Below, in pieces: positions 7,820 through 15,593 of a stretch of DNA of 64,000 nt (the stretch's first letter is position 1; every line of letters starts with the position of its first letter). A model generated the notes under the pieces. The model did no database searches. It was not told the DNA's origin and saw only the letters and a list, made by a program, of their open reading frames with translations. Source of the DNA: Candidatus Altimarinota bacterium (GTDB lineage: Bacteria > Patescibacteriota > Gracilibacteria > UM-FILTER-43-11); assembly GCA_028281045.1 (NCBI GenBank), contig JANQKP010000003.1, forward strand, positions 124,001-188,000, given 5' to 3'. A program made the position numbers and the translations under genes.

Positions 7820-9490
7820 ATGCAAATCTTTCTGATAATTCTTGGTGTTATTGCTGGTCTCCTTGCTCTGGTATTCATCTGGGACCGCTTCTTTCAGCAA
7901 AAGAACATTGTTAAAAGTAATTTCCCTTTGGTGGGGCGTTTTAGATACGCCTTTCATGAGCTTAGGCCTTTCTTCAGGCAGTATTTTGGAGATGACAATG
8001 CCTTTGCTCCGCGTATTGTGATTGATTGGATATTAAGAGTAGCCCAAGGAAAAACAGGCTACTTTTCTTTTGATAAGTTCGATACCACCAATCACTTGCA
8101 TGATGGGCAACACCAAATGGTACATGCAGCTGCCCCACTGAATAATGATGAAATGAAACCGGTTTTCCCTGTGATTGGAGAAAATAGAAAGCATCCTTTT
8201 AAGATGCAATCTTATTTTTACCGTAGTGCTATGAGCTTGGGGTCTATTGGATTTGAAGCCACTTACGCCATGTCTGCGGCTTGCGCGGATACCCAATCGG
8301 CCTTTAATACGGGTGAAGGAGCCCTTTCCGTGCATCATTTACCACGAGTGAAGTTCTCTAAAAGTAAAAAGTTTTTCAAGTACATTCAGGTCGCTAAAAT
8401 CTTTAGATTGCTTTATTTCATCGCCCCTGGAAAACGCATGAAAGATAGAGTGGTGGATTTCCTTGGGAATATGTACTGCGGCAAGGACCTAAGGGATGTG
8501 TACTGGTTTGATAAAAAGGCTTTCGTGTTCTACACCATTGATTGGGATGCTCCACTAGATGCCTTCCCTAAACCAGAAGACCTTACAGAAGACTTTGGAA
8601 ACATTATTCTTCAAGTAGGTTCTGGGCTTTACGGACTTAGAGCTAAAACCAAAGATGGCAGCCTAGAACTAGACTGGGATCGCTTTAAAAAAGTATCTAG
8701 CTTTGCAAGAGCCATTGAAATCAAGCTGGCTCAAGGAGCCAAGCAAACTGGTGGGATTCTTAAGGCGGTTAAAAACACCCCTGCCATTGCCTATATTCGT
8801 GGAGTAGAACCTGGGATTGAACTAGTATCTCAAAATAGATTCCCTTACTACGACCCAGGACAGATTCATGAATTCTTCGACTTCATTGAAGACCTGAGCG
8901 ATGCTGCTGGAGGAAAACCGGTAGGGGTTAAAATTGTGATTTCTGATGAGAAGAACATTGAACCATTTGCCAAAGAGCTTAAAGCCAATCCTAAAAAAGG
9001 TCCTGACTTTATCACAATAGATGGGGGTGACGGAGGTTCTGCCACCGCGCCTGTGGCCCTTGGAGTGCTCTTTGGAAAAACCATTTATGAAGCACTGCCT
9101 ATTGTTACCAGTACCCTAGAAGAACACGGGGTAAGAGATCGCGTGAAACTCTTTGCTTCATCTAAACTCTATGCGCCACATATGAGCGCCCGCGTACTAG
9201 CCCTTGGAGCTGACGCTGTAGGAGTAGCCCGTGGAATCATGGTTGCCGGTGGATGTATCCGTGCTGGAGTTTGTTCTGGAGAAAACGGAGACTGCCCTGT
9301 AGGACTTGCCACCTTAGTTAAGTCTAAACGCCGTGGTTACATGCAAACGCTGGAGCGTAAGATCGTAGAGATCAGCAACTACCTTAATGCTCACCACAAA
9401 GGCGTGGTGCAAGTGGCCGCAATTTGTGGAGTAGATAGCCCAAGCAAGCTTGGACTGCAACATATTGCTGACGCAGAAAATGTACATTAG
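7820..9490 (+). CDS. FMN-binding glutamate synthase domain protein, membrane anchored
   Basis: A 556-residue protein matching the central FMN/synthase domain of glutamate synthase large subunit. Residues 3-20 form one membrane segment. FMN-site residues appear around ITIDGGDGGSATAPVALG (near 395-413), and the iron-sulfur cysteines fall in CIRAGVCSGENGDCPVGLAT (~475-494). The glutaminase domain and the C-terminal beta-helix of full GltB are absent, and no small subunit is nearby. Proteins of this stand-alone kind are common in bacteria and often poorly characterised, so ammonia-dependent glutamate synthesis is only one possibility. A terminator follows at 9522-9548. Confidence 0.85.
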   Translation: MQIFLIILGVIAGLLALVFIWDRFFQQKNIVKSNFPLVGRFRYAFHELRPFFRQYFGDDNAFAPRIVIDWILRVAQGKTGYFSFDKFDTTNHLHDGQHQMVHAAAPLNNDEMKPVFPVIGENRKHPFKMQSYFYRSAMSLGSIGFEATYAMSAACADTQSAFNTGEGALSVHHLPRVKFSKSKKFFKYIQVAKIFRLLYFIAPGKRMKDRVVDFLGNMYCGKDLRDVYWFDKKAFVFYTIDWDAPLDAFPKPEDLTEDFGNIILQVGSGLYGLRAKTKDGSLELDWDRFKKVSSFARAIEIKLAQGAKQTGGILKAVKNTPAIAYIRGVEPGIELVSQNRFPYYDPGQIHEFFDFIEDLSDAAGGKPVGVKIVISDEKNIEPFAKELKANPKKGPDFITIDGGDGGSATAPVALGVLFGKTIYEALPIVTSTLEEHGVRDRVKLFASSKLYAPHMSARVLALGADAVGVARGIMVAGGCIRAGVCSGENGDCPVGLATLVKSKRRGYMQTLERKIVEISNYLNAHHKGVVQVAAICGVDSPSKLGLQHIADAENVH

Positions 9491-9521
9491 AAAATATTTA
9501 AAAGTTTAATGTCAACAAATT

Positions 9522-9548
9522 AAAGTGGCTTAAATAAGCCACTTTTTT
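9522..9548 (+). terminator. intrinsic terminator after the glutamate-synthase-domain gene
   Basis: AAGTGGCTT and AAGCCACTT pair around a four-base AAAT loop and run into TTTT. It separates the upstream gene from the SOS operon. Confidence 0.85.
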
Positions 9549-9556
9549 GATACAAA

Positions 9557-9572
9557 GTGAATTTTTGTTCAC
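9557..9572 (+). promoter_or_regulatory. candidate LexA box 1
   Basis: A 16-base near-palindrome, GTGAATTTTTGTTCAC. It shares the GTGAA...TGTWCAC form with box 2, whose centre lies 31 bases (about three helical turns) away. It sits upstream of the -35 of the lexA operon promoter. That LexA is the binder is inferred from autoregulation of lexA in other bacteria. Confidence 0.6.
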
Positions 9573-9579
9573 TTTTTTC

Positions 9580-9609
9580 TTGACCGGGTGAACATTTGTA
9601 CACTATCCT
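9580..9609 (+). promoter_or_regulatory. promoter of the lexA operon
   Basis: TTGACC, 18-base spacer, TATCCT; an alternative -10, TACACT, overlaps box 2. The promoter lies between and under the two candidate LexA boxes, as expected for repression. Confidence 0.5.
9588..9603 (+). promoter_or_regulatory. candidate LexA box 2
   Basis: GTGAACATTTGTACAC, a 16-base palindrome with a single mismatched pair, between the -35 and -10. Binding here would block the polymerase directly. Confidence 0.65.
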
Positions 9610-9636
9610 ATGGGCGTCCAATAAACACAAAATATT

Positions 9637-9846
9637 ATGTTAATGAATCTTTTGATCGCAGCGAGCTTTGTTTTAATTTCTATCGCTTTCCTTCTGAATT
9701 TCGATAGAGCCTTCAATATCATCATGAAGGCGGGAGAGCTCATTATTTCCTTCGTTAAAAAAACAAAACTTTTTTTAAAGCATATGGAGCGCGCCCGTAT
9801 GCACACCCAAAAAAGCCTAAATAAAAACTACTCTTTAAATTACTAA
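9637..9846 (+). CDS. small single-pass membrane protein in the SOS operon
   Basis: A 69-residue protein with one or two hydrophobic stretches (residues 3-20 and ~25-42) and a very basic C-terminal half (KKTKLFLKHMERARMH). It is the first gene after the two candidate LexA boxes and the promoter, and lexA lies ~110 bases downstream. No homologue is recognised. SOS-induced small membrane proteins that delay division are known in other bacteria (YneA in Bacillus, SidA in Caulobacter), and by position and form this is a candidate for such a role. Function is inference only. Confidence 0.55.
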   Translation: MLMNLLIAASFVLISIAFLLNFDRAFNIIMKAGELIISFVKKTKLFLKHMERARMHTQKSLNKNYSLNY

Positions 9847-9847
9847 T

Positions 9848-9934
9848 ATGATTGGAACTATTATGCTTGGAACCTTTATGATCTTCTCAATGTTCGCACT
9901 AGCTCTACTTGTAGATCTTGTTAGCGAGGCCTAA
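9848..9934 (+). CDS. 28-residue membrane micro-protein in the SOS operon
   Basis: Too short for the ORF track. ATG at 9848, one base after the previous stop, TAA at 9934. The peptide is nearly all hydrophobic (MIGTIMLGTFMIFSMF... then LLVDLVSEA), a single membrane helix with a short acidic tail. The close spacing to its neighbour and to lexA supports translation as part of the operon. SidA of Caulobacter, a 29-residue SOS division inhibitor, is a size analogue, not a detected homologue. A further nine-codon frame (9934-9963) overlaps this stop and the lexA start and may couple translation. Confidence 0.45.
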   Translation: MIGTIMLGTFMIFSMFALALLVDLVSEA

Positions 9935-9955
9935 TGTACTTTTTAATTCAATTTT

Positions 9956-10534
9956 ATGATTGATCACATTCAAGAAAAACTGAGACGTATTCGTCAATAT
10001 TATAAGGAGAATAAAATCATGCCTACGTATGATGAAATTTGCAGCCTCCTTGGCTTTAAGTCTAAAAATGCTGCGTTTAAACTCGTCGACAAATTGGTGG
10101 AGCTCGGATTCGTCGAGAAAATGGATAAAGGCCGCATTCGACCAACAGAGCACTTCATGGGAATTCCACTGTTTAATTCCGTTTCCGCGGGGCCAGCAAC
10201 GGCTGAGGAAGAAGTGCTTCTAGACCGCGTTGATCTAAATGATTATCTTGTCTCCTCTCCTGAAAAGACCATTCTCATTAATGTTCGTGGAGATTCCATG
10301 ATCGAGGCTGGGATTCAAGAGGGGGACAAAGTCGTGGTTGAAATGGAATCCTCTACCCGTGTCGGAGACATTGTGGTCGCCGCCATTGATGGAGCTTATA
10401 CCGTGAAGTATTTAGATCAGTCTCCAAATGGCCAGGTTGTTTTACATCCGGCTAATCCTAATTACTCCCCTATCATTCCGAGCGGCGAACTTAAGATTTT
10501 TGGAAAGGTTGTGGGCGTTGTTCGCAAGGTATAA
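9956..10534 (+). CDS. lexA: LexA repressor
   Basis: A 192-residue SOS repressor and self-cleaving protease. Residues 1-65 are the winged helix (MPTYDEICSLLGFKSKNAAFKL). The cleavage site is the Ala-Gly of SVSAGPA (~75-80). The catalytic serine is in RGDSMIEAGI and the lysine in AYTVKYL. It is expected to bind the two 16-base palindromes ahead of the operon and repress itself and the two small membrane proteins until RecA filaments trigger cleavage. A terminator follows at 10560. Confidence 0.93.
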   Translation: MIDHIQEKLRRIRQYYKENKIMPTYDEICSLLGFKSKNAAFKLVDKLVELGFVEKMDKGRIRPTEHFMGIPLFNSVSAGPATAEEEVLLDRVDLNDYLVSSPEKTILINVRGDSMIEAGIQEGDKVVVEMESSTRVGDIVVAAIDGAYTVKYLDQSPNGQVVLHPANPNYSPIIPSGELKIFGKVVGVVRKV

Positions 10535-10559
10535 GTGTCAAGTTAAGTTGTTTGTGTCT

Positions 10560-10596
10560 AAATACCCTTCTTATTTAAAATAGAAGGGTATTTTAT
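10560..10596 (+). terminator. intrinsic terminator after lexA
   Basis: A 12-bp perfect stem (AAATACCCTTCT / AGAAGGGTATTT) with a ten-base A/T loop, followed by TTA. It isolates the SOS operon from the transporter gene. Confidence 0.8.
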
Positions 10597-10610
10597 TAAC
10601 TCTAATTACT

Positions 10611-12227
10611 ATGGCAGATAGACAAGTTTGGTCGACGCGAACCGCTTTCCTTCTGGCTGCAATTGGGAGTGCTGTGGGTCTTGGTAACCTATGGCGTTTT
10701 CCGTTTATTGCATTCAAGAATGGAGGGGGTGCGTTTCTTGTACCTTATTTCTTCGCGCTTCTTACTGCGGGGATTCCACTCCTTCTTACGGAGTATGCCT
10801 TAGGTCATCGCTCTAAAAAAGGGGCACCACAAGCCTTTAGAGATCTTTCTCCAAAGATTGAATGGATTGGATGGTGGGCCATTATCAGCGCCTTTATTGT
10901 CCTGACCTATTATATGGCCGTTATGGCCTGGACATGGTTCTATACCTTTGTCTCTTTTGACGTTCCTTGGAAAGAGGATTCAACGTCATACTTCTTTAAC
11001 ACGGTACTTCAGATCTCTGAAGGCCCTCTAGAGCTTGGAGGTGTTGTATGGCCTCTAGCAGCTGGGGTTCTGGCTACCTGGGTGATCATTTACCTCATCA
11101 CTCGTTGGGGAACCAAAAGTGTTGAAAAAGTGGTGAAGTGGACCGTTCCACTTCCTTACCTTCTGCTTCTGATTCTTCTTGTGCATGGTCTCATGCAACA
11201 AGGTTCGCTTCAGGGGCTTATTTATTACCTCACTCCTAGCTGGGAAACCCTAAGCGATCCACAAGTGTGGGTAGCGGCCTATGGACAAGTGTTCTTCTCT
11301 ATTGGAGTAGGGTTTGGAATTATGATTGCTTACGCCTCATACCTTAAAAGAAATGAAGATATTTCATGGAATGCGAGCTTTGCCGCACTTTCTAACTCTG
11401 CAACAGAGTTCTTTGCAGGGTTCGTTGTATTCTCTATTCTAGGGGCTCTTGCGGCAGTAACTAACGTAGAAGTGACTGAAGTGGTCGCTGGAGGACCAGG
11501 ACTGGCCTTTGTGGCCTTCCCAACGGCTCTTGCTAGCCTGCCTTCTTCTGGCTTCTTCTCATTCCTCTTCTTCATTACGCTTCTGACTCTAGGGATAGAT
11601 TCAGCCTTTAGTCTGCTTGAAGGAGTAGCTACAGCAGTTAACGATCGTTACACGAAAATTAAGCGTGAAACGGTTATTCTTGTGCTTTCTATTGTTGGAG
11701 CTGCTATTTCTATGCTGTTTGTGAGCCAAGCCGGACTATACTGGTTAGACATCGTAGATCACTGGCTCAACAGCTACGCGCTTGTGCCGCTTGGACTTGC
11801 GATTTGTCTTGCGGTTACCGCTTACATTGGTACCGAGAAGCTTAGAAAAGAGATTAACGCTAATACGGTAAGACCTATTGGTAAATTCTGGGATGTTTGT
11901 ATTTCAACAATCACTCCTATTGTACTAATCATCACGCTGTATTTCTCTCTTAAAACAGAGCTTACTACGCCTTACGAAGGTTACCCAGAAATGGCACTTG
12001 CCATTGGTGGGTGGGGAATGATTGCAGGATCTATTCTACTAGCACTACTTCTTCAAAAAGACCGTGTGAAATGGCTTAAGATCTTTGTGATTGCTGTAGC
12101 GACTGGTGTTGTCCTTACGGGTATTTACGTAAGCACAGCCCTTGCTGTAGGAATTGCTGGTTCATTTATCCTTCTTGGAAGCCTTATTGGACTTCTGATG
12201 ATAGATAAAGCCAAAGCGAAAAAATAA
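10611..12227 (+). CDS. sodium-dependent transporter of the NSS (SNF) family
   Basis: A 538-residue inner-membrane symporter with about 12 membrane helices. The N-terminal signature WSTRTAFLLAAIGSAVGLGNLWRFPF is the family's unwound TM1 sodium and substrate site. Further matches are FKNGGGAFLVPYF, LLLTEYALG and the TM6 region SIGVGFGIMIAYASY. Bacterial members usually import amino acids such as leucine or tryptophan; the substrate here cannot be read. Uptake of amino acids would suit a reduced-genome organism. A bidirectional terminator follows. Confidence 0.93.
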   Translation: MADRQVWSTRTAFLLAAIGSAVGLGNLWRFPFIAFKNGGGAFLVPYFFALLTAGIPLLLTEYALGHRSKKGAPQAFRDLSPKIEWIGWWAIISAFIVLTYYMAVMAWTWFYTFVSFDVPWKEDSTSYFFNTVLQISEGPLELGGVVWPLAAGVLATWVIIYLITRWGTKSVEKVVKWTVPLPYLLLLILLVHGLMQQGSLQGLIYYLTPSWETLSDPQVWVAAYGQVFFSIGVGFGIMIAYASYLKRNEDISWNASFAALSNSATEFFAGFVVFSILGALAAVTNVEVTEVVAGGPGLAFVAFPTALASLPSSGFFSFLFFITLLTLGIDSAFSLLEGVATAVNDRYTKIKRETVILVLSIVGAAISMLFVSQAGLYWLDIVDHWLNSYALVPLGLAICLAVTAYIGTEKLRKEINANTVRPIGKFWDVCISTITPIVLIITLYFSLKTELTTPYEGYPEMALAIGGWGMIAGSILLALLLQKDRVKWLKIFVIAVATGVVLTGIYVSTALAVGIAGSFILLGSLIGLLMIDKAKAKK

Positions 12228-12246
12228 TTCTGTAAACAGAACTAAC

Positions 12247-12273
12247 AAAAGACCACTTCGGTGGTCTTTTTTA
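12247..12273. terminator. bidirectional terminator, transporter / cysteine-rich operon
   Basis: A perfect ten-bp stem (AAAAGACCAC / GTGGTCTTTT) with a TTCG tetraloop and A and T runs on either side. It serves the transporter on the plus strand and the three-gene cysteine-rich operon on the minus strand. Confidence 0.85.
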
Positions 12274-13950
12274 GTACACCTCCGCCAGATAACAAGGTTC
12301 ACAATATACAATCTCTGGCCGATCTGGCGCATAGGATGTTTTAATCTCTGCGTTACATTTGGCACAGTTTCTATCCCAGAGCTCTCTAGGGTTCCTCTGT
12401 TTTAATCTATGCGCATGACGCACCTCTGGAGAATATCTTGGAAGAGGAATGTCATTTTCTTTATAGAATTTGAACTCTTGTGGAATGATTTTATAGGGCT
12501 TTCTTGTCTCTTCGCAGGTGAGCACTTCATTACAAATAGACTCCTCTGTGTCTCTTATAGAGTCTGGCAGTTCTACCTTTTTCTCTGGTGGTGTTACAGG
12601 TGGCTCATCATACCATTTAGCGCCTAATTTAAGAGCTTCTTCTTTAGAAATAGGCACGTAGTCCATCACGGTGCTCTGGTTGTAGTTAAGCGGACAAAGT
12701 TTCATCGGGAAGAACTCTCCCCATTCCCCTGTTTTCCTCATGTGCTCTATGATCTTTGGCACAAGGGCTTCGTATTCTTCTTTGGTGTACTGCTTGTTTA
12801 AGATGCAGTATTTTTTACTATTCATGGAAACGCAGCCAAAGATGTCTGAAGAATTATTGGTGTAGTAGCTGTAATACACATCTGTACCGTTGTACGTAGA
12901 AACGCTAAACAGTACATGGTTACTACTGTCTCCTACCTCAAGACACTCGTAGGCTTTTTCTGTGCCTGGAAGGCCCCAAGAATAGATGTCCATACAGTTT
13001 TTACTGTTGTGAAACCAGGCAATGTATTTACAGTCCCAGTTTCCGGTGGCATCGAAGGCGTACTCACAATTTTTATTGTTGTTTACAGAGTTTCCAATAA
13101 CGTTTTCATTCATTTCTCCCATCATGTACTTCACCGGATACTGCAGGCGGTGTTTTTCAAAGAAGGCCTTGGCTTCTTTAACACGGCTATATTTATGAAG
13201 CTCTAAGCTTTCCATTTTCTTTTCATATTCCTCCTTAGTGAGTTGCTTATTCATATACACATACTGCTTATTTACCAGGTTCACAGAGCCAAAACAGTTA
13301 CGGCTTCCTTTACAGTTGTAGAGGAAGTAAGAGTCTGAACAATCGTGACAGTTATAAGAGTATTTCACATTGTAACAGCCCTTAGAATCTATGAGTTCGT
13401 AACACTTTTCGCAGCTGTGTACGAAGCTAGAATCTACCGTAGTTTTTGAGTGATTAATGAAGATGTCATAGTAACAATCTTCATTATGATTCGCGGCTGA
13501 AATGAGATAACAATTCTTGTTCCAAGAAGCACTATTTACATAGTCGCTGTTTACGTTAGCCTTAGCTGAAAGGGCCATAAGAGGCACTTCTTTGATGAGC
13601 TCTTCGAATTGTTCGAAGAAAGGGCGAGAAAAGTCGAAATCACGGCCATATTTAGTGGCATCCCATTTGTCAGACCACCACTCATCGGTGTTATATACTA
13701 CGCAGTCTGCTTCCGGAGGATATAGTGAAACCATGGTGTTACCACTAAGGTCACTTTTACGCTTAAATAGGTGGAGTTCTGCGCGCCAAATGAGACGTCT
13801 TTGGTAACGACACTGCGGGCAAATTGTAGGGCCTGGAATTTCAAACTTTTCACCGTTAAATTCTGGGGCTAAATCATTCAGCAAATTACGGTCCCAATCT
13901 GCGACTTCAAAATCTTTTGAACATTGTTTACATTGAAGTTGAGTTGCCAT
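12271..13950 (-). CDS. cysteine-rich zinc-ribbon repeat protein, paralogue 1
   Basis: 559 residues with about 28 cysteines; last gene of the operon starting at 17272. The ATG at 13950 overlaps the previous stop (TAATG) and gives the family start M-x-x-C-x-x-C; the longer TTG/ATG start in the ORF track is not needed. Layout: CxxC near residue 10, CPQCRYQRR near 45, then a linker ending DFDFSRPFFEQ. Two blocks of NCY/DCYY/SCEKCYE-type repeats follow, each closing with a NKQ...TKEEYE motif (the second YCILNKQYTKEEYEALVPKIIEHM). The C-terminal CAKC...YCEPCYLAEVY is another zinc ribbon. The repeats suggest a stacked, beta-helix-like middle. Function unknown. Confidence 0.85.
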   Translation of the reverse strand: MATQLQCKQCSKDFEVADWDRNLLNDLAPEFNGEKFEIPGPTICPQCRYQRRLIWRAELHLFKRKSDLSGNTMVSLYPPEADCVVYNTDEWWSDKWDATKYGRDFDFSRPFFEQFEELIKEVPLMALSAKANVNSDYVNSASWNKNCYLISAANHNEDCYYDIFINHSKTTVDSSFVHSCEKCYELIDSKGCYNVKYSYNCHDCSDSYFLYNCKGSRNCFGSVNLVNKQYVYMNKQLTKEEYEKKMESLELHKYSRVKEAKAFFEKHRLQYPVKYMMGEMNENVIGNSVNNNKNCEYAFDATGNWDCKYIAWFHNSKNCMDIYSWGLPGTEKAYECLEVGDSSNHVLFSVSTYNGTDVYYSYYTNNSSDIFGCVSMNSKKYCILNKQYTKEEYEALVPKIIEHMRKTGEWGEFFPMKLCPLNYNQSTVMDYVPISKEEALKLGAKWYDEPPVTPPEKKVELPDSIRDTEESICNEVLTCEETRKPYKIIPQEFKFYKENDIPLPRYSPEVRHAHRLKQRNPRELWDRNCAKCNAEIKTSYAPDRPEIVYCEPCYLAEVY

Positions 13951-15593
13951 TAATAAACGGTTAGTAGGTAGCAAGGTTCACAATAAACGCTCTCAGGGCG
14001 GTCTTCGGCATAAGTCGTTTTAATTGCTTTTTCACACTTGTCGCATTTGCGATCGTAAAGCGTGCGCGGGTTTTGCAGTGAAGCTCTTCTTTGGTGTCTT
14101 GCTTTTGGAGATAAATGAGGAATAGGCAACCCCTTTTGGCGGTAAAATTTAAGCTCACGAGACTGAATTTTAAATGGCTTATTCGTCTCTTCACATTCTA
14201 TCGCCCAGTTCAGTATATCATCTGGAACGTCACTGATGTTATCTGGAACCCTTCTGGCGGGGATTACTTTTATATCTTTAGGTAGTGGGGCTTCGTAATC
14301 AGACCACTTCCACCCTTTCTTTCTCACCTCTTCTTTTTCCATTGGGAACCACTCCATCGCTTTCGTTTCGTTGTAGCCAAATGGGGACATTTCTATAGGG
14401 AAAAACTCTCCCCATTCCTCGGTTTCTTTCATGTGTTCTATGATCTTTGGAACAAGCTCTGTGTACTCCTGCTTAGAGTATTGCTTGTTTAAGATCACAT
14501 AGCTGTTTTGCTTTAGGCTCATGCCACCAAAAACGTTACTAGAGCCTTGGCAGTTATCGCTGTAAGCGATGTTATCTGACTGATAACACAAGTTCGTAAA
14601 CTTCCCGTATTTGAGGTCTACAGCACCTTTACATTCATAAAGGAATTCTCCGCCTCCAATACGAGTACAATCGTAGCCATCTTTTACATCTTTCGCTTCG
14701 TAGATATAGCGCGCATCTTCAATGTCTTTTACATTGTAAGCATGCCGCGCGTTTTTAGAGTCTACAATGTAGTTTCCAGAGCAGTTTTCTACATTCGTAG
14801 ACCAGGCATACATTTTAGGCGCCTTAAGCTGCAAGGCTTTGTATTTTTCTAGAAACTCTTTTTTAAATTCAGGATCTGTTTTAAGCCTATGAATAGTACT
14901 AATACATTCTTCTTTAGACGCTGGCTGATTGAGAATATGATTCTTTCTATTACGAAGCCCTACGCAGCCCACTAGGCGCGTAGAAGACTTACAATCGAAG
15001 GCGTAGAAAGATTCTTGCACGTTTTCACAAAGCTCTAAATAGTTAGAAAGATTACAATCTTGGCTATCTACCGTTTCGAAACACATTTCCATACGGCTAC
15101 AGAACAGCATGTCCATGCTGTCTTTACAGTTAAAGCCCCAGTCGGTATACATTACATCTTCACAATCTACCAGAGAGCTTCCTATATAACAGTTTCTATT
15201 CTTGGAACTATGCACCGTAAACTCCGAGTTTTCACTTTGCGTATTAAAAATTGCCAGGCGTGGGACTTCTGCTCTCATTTCTGCATACTGCTCGAAGAAA
15301 GGACGAGAGAAATCATAGTCTTTTCCATAGTCCAGTGGGCTCCATTTATCACTCCAGAAACAGTCTGGACAAAGCACTTTAAGCGGCTTATCTGGCGAGT
15401 AAATTGAAATGGTAGGCTTTTTACAAAGATGGCATTCATTCTTGTAGTAATTCGAGTCATTTCTAAAAGAAATGCGACGCTGTTGCCTGCAATTTGGGCA
15501 AAGCTTTGGCGCAGGCACTTTCATCAGCTCGTGGACTTTTTTGTCCGCGTCTGTCACTTCAAAATCTGTGGTGCAACTTTTGCAATTAGCCAT
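13950..15593 (-). CDS. cysteine-rich zinc-ribbon repeat protein, paralogue 2
   Basis: 547 residues, middle gene of the operon, joined to both neighbours by TAATG overlaps, so the three are probably made in fixed proportion. It keeps a second N-terminal cysteine set (CHLCKK...KVLCPDCFWSDKW) that paralogues 1, 4 and 5 have partly lost. It shows the shared DFSRPFFEQ linker, Cys repeats (NCYIGSSLVDCEDVMY, MCFETVDSQDC, LCENVQESFYAFDC), the YVILNKQYSKQEYTELVPKIIEHM motif and the C-terminal CDKC...YCEPCYLLTVY ribbon. No signal peptide, so cytoplasmic. No known catalytic motif. Confidence 0.85.
   Translation of the reverse strand: MANCKSCTTDFEVTDADKKVHELMKVPAPKLCPNCRQQRRISFRNDSNYYKNECHLCKKPTISIYSPDKPLKVLCPDCFWSDKWSPLDYGKDYDFSRPFFEQYAEMRAEVPRLAIFNTQSENSEFTVHSSKNRNCYIGSSLVDCEDVMYTDWGFNCKDSMDMLFCSRMEMCFETVDSQDCNLSNYLELCENVQESFYAFDCKSSTRLVGCVGLRNRKNHILNQPASKEECISTIHRLKTDPEFKKEFLEKYKALQLKAPKMYAWSTNVENCSGNYIVDSKNARHAYNVKDIEDARYIYEAKDVKDGYDCTRIGGGEFLYECKGAVDLKYGKFTNLCYQSDNIAYSDNCQGSSNVFGGMSLKQNSYVILNKQYSKQEYTELVPKIIEHMKETEEWGEFFPIEMSPFGYNETKAMEWFPMEKEEVRKKGWKWSDYEAPLPKDIKVIPARRVPDNISDVPDDILNWAIECEETNKPFKIQSRELKFYRQKGLPIPHLSPKARHQRRASLQNPRTLYDRKCDKCEKAIKTTYAEDRPESVYCEPCYLLTVY

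Noticed and set aside
9934-9963. Nine-codon frame overlapping the 28-residue gene stop and the lexA start
   Set aside because: Kept only as a possible coupling device; too short to support as a gene.
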